From Sphingobacterium sp. (GTDB taxonomy: Bacteria > Bacteroidota > Bacteroidia > Sphingobacteriales > Sphingobacteriaceae), in NCBI GenBank assembly GCA_029239355.1, contig JAQZAZ010000006.1, forward strand, positions 1 through 64,000: a stretch of 64,000 nt of DNA, read 5' to 3'. Below, piece after piece: positions 25,763 through 34,156 of this stretch. Every line of letters starts with the position of its first letter. The first letter of the stretch is position 1. Below the pieces are notes generated by a model. That model was not told the DNA's origin, did not search any database, and saw nothing but the letters and a program-made list of their open reading frames with translations. Both the position numbers and the translations under genes were made by a program.

Positions 25763-26320
25763 TTATGCTACACTTATCGAATCCCAAGACATCTGCAGAA
25801 ACATAGTTATTGTGGTATCGTCAAGAACCATTTTTTCATCCAGTGCCCACAAAATCCACCCATTGATTGTACTAAACGTGAAAAGCCTTAAGCGCCTAGC
25901 GGTTAATGGCTTAAACAGGTTTTTCTTTAGCCCTTTTTCATATAACTCATCAAACTGTAGGAAATCTTTCATTGCTAACTCATGAATCTCTTTTGTGAGA
26001 ATAGGTGATGCCGCAAACTGGTAGGAAAATTGGTATTCCAAGGGATGTTCCAAAAAATATCGTATGACTCGTTCCCAGAGAAAATCAAACTGCTCGCGAA
26101 TAGTACCCAGCGGAGCGTAATCTTGGAAAACATAAGAAGATTCTTCTGATTTTTGCTGAACCCATATCTGTTGGACGATATCTTCTTTGCTATTGAAGTA
26201 GCGATAAACCGTACCTATTCCCACTTTCGCTTCCGCTGCGATCTGAGCTATAGTAACCGAATGTAAGCCTTGGGTCACAAAAAGTTTCAGACCTGCCTTT
26301 AAAATTTGTATTCGTTTCAA
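25763..26320 (-). CDS. TetR/AcrR-family transcriptional regulator
   Basis: A 185-aa protein. The N-terminal HTH (about 1-50) has GLKLFVTQGLHSVTIAQIAA, then AEAKVGIGTVYRYFNSKEDI, the standard TetR layout. The helical C-terminal ligand-binding half (about 60-185) is typical and unspecific. It is encoded upstream of, and on the same strand as, the SDR gene, with a 36-bp palindrome between them, which is probably its operator. Confidence 0.93.
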   Translation of the reverse strand: MKRIQILKAGLKLFVTQGLHSVTIAQIAAEAKVGIGTVYRYFNSKEDIVQQIWVQQKSEESSYVFQDYAPLGTIREQFDFLWERVIRYFLEHPLEYQFSYQFAASPILTKEIHELAMKDFLQFDELYEKGLKKNLFKPLTARRLRLFTFSTINGWILWALDEKMVLDDTTITMFLQMSWDSISVA

Positions 26321-26537
26321 ATTATAATAATTATAACTTCAAAATTAACAAAATAAAAATTAGTAGGCTAACAATATGTAGTTTCGGAATCTGAAAATTG
26401 GTCAAAAATTTCTGGAATTTACAATTGAATATTGTAAAAATTATCTCAAAATTAGTTGGATAGATTTGCAAGTTTTCACAAATAATATTCCAGCAATCGG
26501 ACTTTACAACAACATGAAATTTGAACTGACCTCTCCC

Positions 26538-26586
26538 TAAAAAAATACATTAAAATTTGTGTTTTTTACAAATTTTAATGTATTTT
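26538..26586 (-). terminator. Terminator after SnoaL-like gene
   Basis: A perfect 19-bp A+T-rich stem AAAATACATTAAAATTTGT / ACAAATTTTAATGTATTTT (26542-26560 and 26568-26586) with a 7-nt loop. Read on the minus strand it ends in TTTTTTT, and it starts nine bases after the stop of the gene at 26595-27035. Confidence 0.85.
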
Positions 26587-26594
26587 ATGATCCG

Positions 26595-27035
26595 TTAAGG
26601 TTTCTTTTCTATAACGAATGCTTTTAGTTCTGCTATTTTGCCATCTTCGAATCGCCAGATATCACAATAATCAAAATGTTCATATTTTCCGGCTTTATTT
26701 TTTAATCGGATTTCCCCCGTCACCATAACAAAATCGCCATCTTCAATAGCTTTTTCGACACTGAACACTGGTGGTTCTTTATAGAACTCTTTCATATAAG
26801 CACGGACGTCTTCTTTCCCATTAAGAATACGCTCGCCTACAAAAACCCATTTGGTGTCAGGGGTACAGTAAGCTAAAAAACTTTCATAATCGCCTTTTGA
26901 TACAAATTCATTGGCAGTGTGTAGGATTGTGGTGTTATTCATTTTTGTCTGATGTTTTATATTGCTATTTTTTATTTGTGCGGTAACATTGAATGTAGCA
27001 AGAAATAGTAGGATAATGATCAATAATCTTTTCAT
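26595..27035 (-). CDS. SnoaL-like (NTF2 fold) secreted protein
   Basis: A 146-aa protein with an N-terminal signal (about 1-20, ending FNVTAQ) and an NTF2-like domain (about 35-146): FVSKGDYESFLAYCTPDTKW, GERILNGKEDVRAYMKEFY, VTGEIRLKNKAGKYEHFDY and CDIWRFEDGKIAELKAF. This is the SnoaL-like/ketosteroid isomerase-like pattern in which a pocket binds a small hydrophobic ligand. It lies 38 bp after the saccharopine-dehydrogenase-like gene on the same strand, so the two form a likely operon under the divergent TetR operator. Confidence 0.78.
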   Translation of the reverse strand: MKRLLIIILLFLATFNVTAQIKNSNIKHQTKMNNTTILHTANEFVSKGDYESFLAYCTPDTKWVFVGERILNGKEDVRAYMKEFYKEPPVFSVEKAIEDGDFVMVTGEIRLKNKAGKYEHFDYCDIWRFEDGKIAELKAFVIEKKP

Positions 27036-27073
27036 AGTAAAAAGTTGTGTTGAATAGATTTTTACATTAAACT

Positions 27074-28078
27074 TTAACCGATCTCTTCAAAGATGTCGAT
27101 TCCGAATTCTTTTAAACGATTGATAATGTTGTCCGTTGGTACAATAGTTTCAGGAAGATAGAGACCTCCCTTTTTTTGTGCAGACCGTCCGTTCAGACCC
27201 AATATATTTTCCGTTATTAAATATACGCCGACAGCTGTAAGATGAGAATTTCCTCTTGGCCCTGAAACTATTGTACGAAGTTTCGACTTTTCACCAGATA
27301 ATAAAACGCCTTCAATTTCAATGTACAAATCATGTGAGGCTTCCAAACCTTTGCTACTACCTATCGATTCTCCTACAGCAAAATCAAACCGGACATTTCC
27401 AGCGTCTGTAAAAGCAGCAATACTGGGAACATCCAAGGTGCTCATCGGATAGCCCGCTGTCGAGGAATGATTGTACAAGCCGATCGCTCTTGCATTATTT
27501 TTTGCTTCTACAGATAGCCACTTCCCATCCTGACGAACTAATGCCTGACCTACAAAACCTGTTATCTCGTTTGTAACCAATGGTCCCACGGGATCTTTTT
27601 CGTCATATAATCCTACGGCTTCTATGCGTATAACACGGCTGAATTTAGCTGCTAACTGCTTAACAACAAGTGTCAACAAGCCAGCCTGCCAGTGCCCGGC
27701 AAATACTATCGGGGCAGAAATCGTTTTATGAAGGCTTAAAAACACCGTAGGAGAGATCTGATCAGCTAATTCACTTACCGTAATACAGGCAATTCCATTC
27801 AAAATAGCAGTTTCCCTTAAAATATTGCTGTGGTCACCTAATGCGGATATAATAAGATGAATTTTTCCAAACTGAGATAAATCAAAACCTTCTTCAAGAT
27901 TGATATAGGCGGATTCAGCATTGGTTAATTCCTTTGCTAACACTTCCCCATTTTGAGGGTTTCTTCCTGCAAGAATAAGTTCAATGGCACCATCTGCTTT
28001 TCTGATCAAACGTGCTAAGTTACTACCAACCTGTCCATAACCTCCTACTATTAAAACTCGTTTTTCCTGTGATTCCAT
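27074..28078 (-). CDS. NAD(P)-binding saccharopine dehydrogenase-like protein
   Basis: A 334-aa protein with an N-terminal Rossmann motif VLIVGGYGQVGSNLARLI (about 8-25) and AGRN after strand 2, fitting NADP binding. The order of elements ('SAYINLEEGFD', 'IHLIISALGDHS', 'GIACITVSELAD') is that of saccharopine dehydrogenase-like reductases, which act on varied substrates. It is divergent from the TetR gene at 28184 with two palindromic operators between, so it is probably inducible. The true substrate is unknown. Confidence 0.78.
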   Translation of the reverse strand: MESQEKRVLIVGGYGQVGSNLARLIRKADGAIELILAGRNPQNGEVLAKELTNAESAYINLEEGFDLSQFGKIHLIISALGDHSNILRETAILNGIACITVSELADQISPTVFLSLHKTISAPIVFAGHWQAGLLTLVVKQLAAKFSRVIRIEAVGLYDEKDPVGPLVTNEITGFVGQALVRQDGKWLSVEAKNNARAIGLYNHSSTAGYPMSTLDVPSIAAFTDAGNVRFDFAVGESIGSSKGLEASHDLYIEIEGVLLSGEKSKLRTIVSGPRGNSHLTAVGVYLITENILGLNGRSAQKKGGLYLPETIVPTDNIINRLKEFGIDIFEEIG

Positions 28079-28102
28079 ATAAAATATTGTAAAAATTTAA
28101 TT

Positions 28103-28143
28103 TAGGTCAAATGACCTATTGCAAATCTAGGTCATTTGACCTA
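28103..28143. promoter_or_regulatory. Paired TetR operator between divergent genes
   Basis: TAGGTCAAATGACCTA (28103-28118) and its exact reverse complement TAGGTCATTTGACCTA (28128-28143) are spaced 25 bp apart start to start. Each is itself palindromic outside its central two bases. They lie in the 105-bp gap between the reductase and the TetR gene, where they would control both. Confidence 0.7.
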
Positions 28144-28183
28144 GATATCCAAACTTTTAATATTTTATTTTTAAATTTACCGA

Positions 28184-28750
28184 ATGGACAAAAAAGAAGA
28201 GCGGTTACATCATATCTTATCAGCAACCATAACGATACTTACTAAAGAAGGAGCAGAAAATCTTTCTATGAGAAAAGTAGCGAAAAATGCCAATTTATCT
28301 TTAAGTAATCTCCAGTATTACTATAAAGATAAAGACATGCTGCTGATTGCAACGGTAGAATTTTATTTTGAAAGCTGCAAAAAAGAACTTACTAAAGCCA
28401 TAAATCTTTTAACAGCTGACGCCACGTCGAATAAAGATGCTTTTTTGGAAAAGGTATTGAGTATGTTACTGATGGATGGCAGATCCAGCCAACAAATTTT
28501 AATGTTCCAGGAAATATGGACTTTGGCATCCAGAAATAAGGAACTGCAAAATGCTGTAGAAACCTATTATAAGACCTACTGCTTATGGTTGATAGATCTG
28601 GTCTCTTTATTTTGTAAAAAGCCTGATGAGATCGTAAGTTTTCTTATTCCATTTGTGGAAGGTTACACCATTGTAAATAATGTTATTCCTCTGACCAAGG
28701 AAAAAGTGATCGAGATGATGGTTAAGCTTATCACTATTGTTGAGAAGTAA
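28184..28750 (+). CDS. TetR-family transcriptional regulator
   Basis: A 188-aa protein. The N-terminal HTH (about 5-55) has ILSATITILTKEGAENLSMR, then KVAKNANLSLSNLQYYYKDK, with the typical 'YYxxKD' end. The C-terminal half is helical and includes MFQEIWTLASRNKEL. It is divergent from the saccharopine-dehydrogenase-like gene with two 16-bp palindromes between, so it most likely represses that operon and itself. Confidence 0.92.
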   Translation: MDKKEERLHHILSATITILTKEGAENLSMRKVAKNANLSLSNLQYYYKDKDMLLIATVEFYFESCKKELTKAINLLTADATSNKDAFLEKVLSMLLMDGRSSQQILMFQEIWTLASRNKELQNAVETYYKTYCLWLIDLVSLFCKKPDEIVSFLIPFVEGYTIVNNVIPLTKEKVIEMMVKLITIVEK

Positions 28751-29149
28751 ATCAATAAAGATTAAGTAACAATATATTTTACCGTGACCCGGATAACATA
28801 GACAAATATCGTGTAAAAAATACTTTTCCTCACTCGCATCAGGCATCATAAACCCGGTAAAAATCTCATATCAAGGGGGGGGGGCCAATAATGAATAAAA
28901 TACGCCGGAATTTCGTTATCAAGGGTATTTCCCAACTGTCCACGTAGCTAACAGCCCGTTCTCCAACATTTGATAGCTGGCGCTGACCAAATACTGAAAA
29001 TAAACTCAATAGCAAAAATTTCCATGGACTGTTCATATTCAATAGATTTTATTTGTCCCACAAAACAGGAATTACAAAACGTTCACAAGGACAAATTTCT
29101 GTCCATTGAAGGGCGTCTCCAAGTCTGGGAAACAAAGTAATGGCATCTG
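28751..29149. other. Spacer with 10-bp G tract and possible small reading frame
   Basis: A 10-base G run lies at 28875-28884. On the minus strand a 56-aa frame (28866-29036) starts MNSPWKFLLLSLFSVFGQ and reads through the tract as GPPPLI before stopping. Slippage in the tract would change its end. Its start resembles a signal peptide but nothing follows that I recognise, so a gene remnant is more likely than a gene. Confidence 0.3.
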
Positions 29150-29698
29150 TTAAAAAGAAATTGATGCGTAAATTCCCATCCTTCCATTATCCATTATAAC
29201 CGGCGAGATCATTACGTTATTGTTCCGAGCAAAAGGACGTGTATATAGGTAAGAGCTTCCTGCACCAATTACCGCCCCCGATAGCACGTCCAGCACATCA
29301 TGCCTTTTGCTGTAAACACGGCCCCATGCCACATAACCTGAAATTAAATAGGCAGGAATGCTATATTTCCATCCGTACCGCAGCGCAATAAATGAAGCGC
29401 CCTGAAATGCTATGGCACTATGATTCGATGGAAAGGAATGCAGGTCACTATTATCGGGGCGCTGTTTTTTTATCCCATATTTTAGGATATAGGTTGCTGA
29501 AATGCTGGTCGCGCCTGATAGTAACAGCCCTTTGGTCCCCTGATAGTCTTTAAGCGCGATGCTTGTAACAAAACTGGCCGTAGAAGGGATAAACATAAGC
29601 ACGTCAGTTGACGCTTTGATTGCCTTTCCTGACTGGGAGAATCCACTAAGATAGCATGAGCAAATGAAAGTCATTGAAAATAATATTCGCTGCATCAT
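29150..29698 (-). CDS. PAP2-superfamily phosphatase (exported)
   Basis: A 182-aa protein from the ATG at 29698; an earlier in-frame ATG would overlap the upstream gene by 109 bp and add a non-signal stretch. The signal-like N-terminus (FICSCYLSGFSQ) is followed by membrane helices. The three PAP2 motifs are visible: KKQRPDNSDLHSFP (motif C1), SNHSAIAFQG (C2) and 'GRVYSKRHDVLDVLSG' (C3, His-Asp pair). It should remove phosphate from lipid phosphates such as undecaprenyl pyrophosphate or lipid A. It starts 2 bp after the upstream PAP2 gene, forming an operon. Confidence 0.88.
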   Translation of the reverse strand: MMQRILFSMTFICSCYLSGFSQSGKAIKASTDVLMFIPSTASFVTSIALKDYQGTKGLLLSGATSISATYILKYGIKKQRPDNSDLHSFPSNHSAIAFQGASFIALRYGWKYSIPAYLISGYVAWGRVYSKRHDVLDVLSGAVIGAGSSYLYTRPFARNNNVMISPVIMDNGRMGIYASISF

Positions 29699-29700
29699 AT

Positions 29701-30390
29701 TTATTTTTGAATGGGGTTTTGATGAAAGTGAAGAGACTGGATGATTGTGTAGTATAAATGAACCAGTGCAGAGCCTACTAGGATGCCACCAATGATGTCG
29801 GTGAACCAATGAATCCCCGAAATCATCCGCCCGACAACTGTTAATACAATGACCGAGCTGGCCAGAAAGTTCGCAACGGTACGAATGGTCCTGTTTTTTA
29901 TGAGAATGCCAAACTGTATGATTGAACTTGCCATGATAAAAAGCACAATCATCGTGTGGGAAGAAGGAAAGGAAACTTCAAGTTCATCCTCCATGATAAT
30001 CGGTCTGTAGTTTATATGTATCATTTCGAAAAGAAAATAACAGGCCATCACCACCACATAAAATATACCCAACAAGATAATGCCGCTGTCTATCCGTTTA
30101 AGGCTCTTTCTTTGGATTAACTGTACTAAACCTACCATAGAAAATCCTCCGGCAGTACCAATAGCAATAATTCCAAGCATGTCTGTAAATCCATACCAGA
30201 ATAAGTTTGTCCCAAAAACATTTGACATGTATCTATTTAAGGTCGCAAGGCCAACTAAAGATTGCCCCGGTCCTATCGGTTCGACATCTATATACAGCAA
30301 CGACATCGTAAAAAAGATAAAGATCAGCATTAGGATCCCTGCTAAATAAAAATTTCTACGTATTTTGATTAATTCATCATTATTGCCCAT
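29701..30390 (-). CDS. PAP2-family membrane phosphatase
   Basis: A 229-aa polytopic membrane protein with about six helices. PAP2 motifs: SFPSSHTMIVLFIM (C2, Ser-Ser-His) and GRMISGIHWFTDIIGGILVG (C3, His-Trp-Phe-Thr-Asp). The C1 KxxxxxxRP is not clear; 'INYRPIIMEDELEV' holds a possible Arg-Pro. It is followed directly by the second PAP2 gene and is divergent from the response regulator gene, with RR-box-like repeats in between, so the pair is a likely two-component target. Confidence 0.85.
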   Translation of the reverse strand: MGNNDELIKIRRNFYLAGILMLIFIFFTMSLLYIDVEPIGPGQSLVGLATLNRYMSNVFGTNLFWYGFTDMLGIIAIGTAGGFSMVGLVQLIQRKSLKRIDSGIILLGIFYVVVMACYFLFEMIHINYRPIIMEDELEVSFPSSHTMIVLFIMASSIIQFGILIKNRTIRTVANFLASSVIVLTVVGRMISGIHWFTDIIGGILVGSALVHLYYTIIQSLHFHQNPIQK

Positions 30391-30413
30391 TTCAATATGC
30401 TGTTTATTTTAAA

Positions 30414-30421
30414 CAAAAATA
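30414..30421 (-). promoter_or_regulatory. Candidate -7 element for PAP2 operon
   Basis: Read on the minus strand this is TATTTTTG, a TAnnTTTG match 24 bp before the PAP2 start. The ACCTTAC repeats lie directly upstream of it. Confidence 0.4.
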
Positions 30422-30427
30422 ATAAGC

Positions 30428-30474
30428 CCACCTTACTAAGATCATACAACCACCTTACTTTTACCTTACATTTG
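30428..30474. promoter_or_regulatory. ACCTTAC repeats, candidate response-regulator box
   Basis: Three ACCTTAC copies begin at 30430, 30452 and 30463, that is 22 and 11 bp apart. The first two sit in identical CCACCTTACT decamers. A weak fourth position at 30439 keeps the 11-bp phase. A TACATTTG (TAnnTTTG) at 30467-30474 overlaps the last copy and precedes the response regulator start by 14 bp. OmpR/PhoB-family regulators bind head-to-tail 11-bp repeats. Confidence 0.65.
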
Positions 30475-30487
30475 CTACGGGTGGAAC

Positions 30488-31231
30488 ATGGTCTTCTCAA
30501 TAATTCCTATTTTTGTTATGATGGATGGACATAGAGCTGATTTTTTGAGAGAAAAAAAGATAATTGTGGTAGATGATGAGCCTAAAGTACTGGAGATGAT
30601 CGAATCTTTATTGCTAGATGAAGGCTTTTGCACGGTTTTTAAGGCAGCGACCCAACATGAAGCACTGGATCTGTGCACCCTGAATAAACCTGACTTTGCT
30701 ATTTTAGATGTGATGCTACCTGATGGCGACGGCTTTTCGCTTTTTAAAGCAATTCGAAAATCCATGAACTTTCCTGTTCTCTTCTTGACGGCGAAGGATC
30801 AACCTGAAGATCTTTTGGAAGGTTTAGGTCTTGGGGCTGACGATTATATGGTCAAACCTTTTTTGCCCCGCGAGCTCATATTAAGGATCTTTGCTATTCT
30901 AAGAAGAAGCTACAAGGCAGATGATCCCCTAATTGTCCTGCAAGGCTGTACGATTGACCTGAATAAAGCTATCAGTTGCAGGGGCGGAAGAACATTCCCT
31001 TTAACAGCAAAGGAGGTTAAGATTTTATCAACATTATATAGCTCGGCCAATCGGATCGTTACCATCGATACCATCTGCAATTCAGTATGGGGTGACAACC
31101 GCTACGGCTACGAAAATTCGTTGATGGCACACATTTGCAGAATTAGGGAGAAAATTGAGATCAATCCATCTTCGCCGAGCTTTTTGATCACCGTAAAAGG
31201 ATTGGGATATAGATTAAATGTCTCGCCATGA
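30488..31231 (+). CDS. OmpR-family response regulator
   Basis: A 247-aa protein (start at 30488, or at 30518/30521 giving about 237 aa; the later ATGs precede the receiver more closely). The receiver domain (about 22-140) has the acidic pocket VVDDEP, phosphoacceptor Asp74 in FAILDVMLPDGDG, FLTAKD with the conserved Thr, and the Lys in YMVKPF. The C-terminal winged helix (about 150-245) has FPLTAKEVKILSTL and 'ENSLMAHICRIREKIEINPS', ending 'TVKGLGYRLN'. It overlaps the histidine kinase gene by 4 bp (ATGA), so the two are cotranscribed. Probable targets are itself and the divergent PAP2 operon. Confidence 0.93.
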   Translation: MVFSIIPIFVMMDGHRADFLREKKIIVVDDEPKVLEMIESLLLDEGFCTVFKAATQHEALDLCTLNKPDFAILDVMLPDGDGFSLFKAIRKSMNFPVLFLTAKDQPEDLLEGLGLGADDYMVKPFLPRELILRIFAILRRSYKADDPLIVLQGCTIDLNKAISCRGGRTFPLTAKEVKILSTLYSSANRIVTIDTICNSVWGDNRYGYENSLMAHICRIREKIEINPSSPSFLITVKGLGYRLNVSP

Positions 31232-32607
31232 ACAGGCTCCAATCTTCGATCAAGCGGTTTGTGCAAAGACTCGCCATTGCAGTTCTTTTGATCTTTGTAT
31301 CTAACCTGCTTTTACTGGTGATTTACATGATGCAATTTCAGCATTCAGTCAATGGTCAGACACCAGTTCTTCCCTTATTAAAAACTTTTCCAAAAGGCTT
31401 GACATTTCAACATAGCCAATATACAATGGATCATCAGATCAAGTCTCAGCTTGACAAACAAGGTATGTGGTCTATGTTGATTGATGAAAAAAATGGTCAT
31501 GTATTATGGAGTTACAGATTGCCGGAAGAGATCCCCACGCAGTATACGCTAAGCGATATAGCATCTTTCAGCCGGTTTTATCTAAAAGACTATCCAGTGA
31601 CGACATGGTCCCATCCCCATGGATTAATTGTAGTTGGGTCGCCGAAAAACAGTGTTTGGAAGGCGGCCTACATGATCCCTACCTCTGAATTGGGTACAAT
31701 AACCGGATTTATAATAACGGTTGTCATTTGCGATTTAGCGATAATTTTATTGATATGTCTTTATATTGACCGCCGCTCCATGAAAGCAGTTGCCAATATA
31801 CTGTCTGGTATTCAGTCACTAGCCTCCGGCAGACTAATTCATCTGAATGACAAAGGCACATTTGAAGAGGTAGCAAATCAATTGAATCAGACTTCAGATT
31901 TGCTTAAGAAGCGTTCCACAGCACAGGAAAACTGGATCATGGGTATCTCCCATGACGTGAGGACTCCACTGACCGTAATCATCGGATACGCCGAAAATAT
32001 TGAAGCCAATCCTTCCCTGCCCGTCGACGTTCAGCAAAAGGCCTCATCGATTAAGTTTCAAGGTATCAGATTGCGGGACCTTGTCGATGACCTAAACATG
32101 ATTACGCGTTTGGAAGACAGCAAAGAACTGAAACGAAATCAACAGATGCCACCCTTGGTATTTGGAAGGGAGGTTATTGCACAATTTTTAAACAGCGGGA
32201 TTCCAGAATCATTCGCCATTGAACTTTCCTTTGATAAACACTTGGATCACATAAGTATAATCGCGAACAAACATCTGCTGCAGCGGGCAATCAATAATTT
32301 ATTGCATAATAGCATAAAACATAATCCCAGTGGTTGTAAGATCTCCTTTATCATCTCGGATGAAAAGGAGCATGTTACGTTTTGTGTTTCCGATGACGGA
32401 ATCGGAATGGAAGAAGATGAAATCGCGCAGTTGAACATTAGATCCCAATATATGACAAGTACACACCTGTTTAATCAAAAGCACCACGGATTTGGACTTT
32501 ATATCGTGCAGCAAATTGCTAAAATACACTCCGGAAATACGCAATTTAGCAGGAACCGACTTGGTGGGCTCAAAGCCATTATCGCACTTCCCAAGGAAAT
32601 GATATAA
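31228..32607 (+). CDS. Sensor histidine kinase
   Basis: A 459-aa membrane kinase with two membrane helices (about 13-32 and 155-177) bracketing a periplasmic sensor of about 120 residues, then a linker. HisKA follows with His242 in GISHDVRTPLTVI. The ATPase domain has the N box NNLLHNSIKHNP, G1 SDDGIGMEED, and G2 GFGLYIV. It pairs with the OmpR-type regulator. Given the PAP2 neighbours, an envelope or lipid phosphate signal is plausible but not shown. Confidence 0.93.
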   Translation: MNRLQSSIKRFVQRLAIAVLLIFVSNLLLLVIYMMQFQHSVNGQTPVLPLLKTFPKGLTFQHSQYTMDHQIKSQLDKQGMWSMLIDEKNGHVLWSYRLPEEIPTQYTLSDIASFSRFYLKDYPVTTWSHPHGLIVVGSPKNSVWKAAYMIPTSELGTITGFIITVVICDLAIILLICLYIDRRSMKAVANILSGIQSLASGRLIHLNDKGTFEEVANQLNQTSDLLKKRSTAQENWIMGISHDVRTPLTVIIGYAENIEANPSLPVDVQQKASSIKFQGIRLRDLVDDLNMITRLEDSKELKRNQQMPPLVFGREVIAQFLNSGIPESFAIELSFDKHLDHISIIANKHLLQRAINNLLHNSIKHNPSGCKISFIISDEKEHVTFCVSDDGIGMEEDEIAQLNIRSQYMTSTHLFNQKHHGFGLYIVQQIAKIHSGNTQFSRNRLGGLKAIIALPKEMI

Positions 32608-32740
32608 TGCTTAATCGCGCTACCAACGATGTTCAGGCTGTTCTAAATAAATCAATCTTTAAAAAAGTACGCATTATATATAAGCGGCAGTAGACTAAAT
32701 TATGTCTCAAATGCCCATTCTAAAAAATTATAAAAAAGTG

Positions 32741-32836
32741 ATGGCAATTCCAACAAATAAAACCGAATTAGTACCAGCAATAAAAACCAGTTACCAAAAG
32801 CTTAAAAATGAATTAGTAGATATCCCCTATGACTAG
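32741..32836 (+). pseudogene. 5' fragment of a ClbS/DfsB-family gene
   Basis: The frame from the ATG at 32741 reads MAIPTNKTELVPAIKTSYQK then LKNELVDIPYD and hits TAG. The first 30 residues match the well-known start of ClbS/DfsB four-helix-bundle proteins (usually about 160-170 aa). After 32821 the sequence switches to the duplicated element also found at 35432, so the gene was cut by recombination or insertion. Confidence 0.65.
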
Positions 32837-33110
32837 TTTGCAAAGAAATTTGAGTATTATCTGGACGATAATACGCCACTGACGAAGGATCATATCGGAA
32901 TGATTGAGCGTGGCGAAATTCAGTGGAAGAAAGAGCAATGAAAAGTATAATATTCCGCTGCTTGATTGATGAAGAAATGAATTAAATGCTGAATGGTTTA
33001 TGCATTGCAACAATCGAAGCTGGCTTACTTCCGATGAGCTGACTATTTTTATTGAGCATTTTGAAGCTGAGCTTGTGTATGAGGAAGAGTTATAAGTTAA
33101 AAGAGCTTCC
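32821..33110 (+). repeat. Direct repeat copy 1 (decayed small-gene module)
   Basis: About 290 bp aligning in the same orientation with 35432-35730. By hand I count roughly 20 substitutions, a 12-bp deletion in this copy and two small indels. It contains a broken copy of the 66-aa gene (in-frame TAG at 32834), a 15-codon frame MKSIIFRCLIDEEMN, and a frame reading WLTSDELTIFIEHFEAELVY that ends at 33092. Confidence 0.8.
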
Positions 33111-33287
33111 CTCTTTGAGAGCTCTTACAATCTGTGTTTCTGTAAAATGTGTCTTCCTCATCTTATTACCTAAATCAAAACGTTTATGTCAAGTTTTAAG
33201 CTGTCTGTTTTTTGGGGACACTTACAGTTTTCAAACATATAACTCCAAAATATCATGCCTGAATGTTCTATTGAACCTCTCGATAAT

Positions 33288-34033
33288 TTATTCTTTGGTT
33301 AATATATCCTGTTTTGAAAGCACGTGGCCTTTATTGACAATATTACTCTTAAGATAAAGAAAACATTGATTGCTATGATCGAGTTTGCCTATAATCACCT
33401 CAATAGATTTTATATCCAGTTCCCCGATTTCTGTGATATCTACTTTATTCGGGTCTGCAATTAATTGTTCGTCTTTCCTAAATTCTTCGAGTCGCCAGGA
33501 GTATCCTGTCCAAGGTCCTGCAACCAGTGTTGTTCGCTTGGCATCCATAGTGATCTGCCCTTTGTATAGCAGACGTAGACTATCAACCATGACTGCAGGG
33601 TTTTATAATTGGATGACTAAATATTTTAAATAATCTCCAAAGTCTTTCGGTTCGATTGTAAACTACTGTCCCTGCGAATGACCTTAAGCGCTATTGCTCC
33701 TATTTTGTCTATTTTGACAGATTAAGAAAATTGCATAAAAGCGGCATACTCTTCTTCGCTAATACCCAGATTTTTGTGATATGGGATAGGTTGTCCGGGT
33801 GCCAATTCCTTCGTTACTTTGAGAAACCAGTCTTTGATGGCAAGTTTCATTTTCTGAACAATAGCAAGCTGCGATGCGTTCGGCTGGGGAATCCCCAACA
33901 CCCCAGCAGTATAGTTACCTTCAGGAAGTAGTCGGTCAACGAATTGCGACGCGACAGCATTGCTGTCCACACTAGATTGTCTTTGAGCAGGAACATCAAT
34001 GGAAAGTACTAAGGCTGCTAGTAGCCAAGACAA
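33288..34033 (-). pseudogene. Broken gene for a conserved secreted protein
   Basis: Two minus-strand frames look like halves of one protein. The first (34033-33722, 103 aa) has a signal-like start (MSWLLAALVLSIDVPAQ) and a helical domain ending YHKNLGISEEEYAAFMQFS. The same frame then continues past the stop as IDKIGAIALKVIRRDSSLQS until further stops. The second (33590-33288, 100 aa) reads GPWTGYSWRLEEF and KSIEVIIGKLDHSNQCFLYL. The order matches an uncharacterised Bacteroidota secreted family with a helical N-terminal domain and a beta-rich C-terminal domain; this match is from memory, so family membership is an inference. Confidence 0.5.
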
Positions 34034-34156
34034 ACGAAAAAGCTATGAAATCAAGTAGATAAAACGATTGAGTACAGTTCCTGTCCTACTTAATTGCTCA
34101 TGAACATAGCTTACCGTTCTGCCAAACAAAAGTAGAATTTTGTATATAGTCAGATC

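Noticed and set aside
28607..28849. 80-aa minus-strand frame opposite the end of the TetR gene
   Set aside because: Overlaps a well-supported TetR gene and has no recognisable pattern; it also does not continue the signal-like frame at 28866-29036.
28875..28884. G-quadruplex
   Set aside because: A single 10-G run without three further G-tracts nearby does not form a standard quadruplex motif.
29040..29172. Minus-strand stretch reading ALQWTEICPCERFVIPVLWD after the PAP2 stop
   Set aside because: It overlaps the PAP2 end in another frame and has no start codon. It may be a remnant, but evidence is too thin for a feature.
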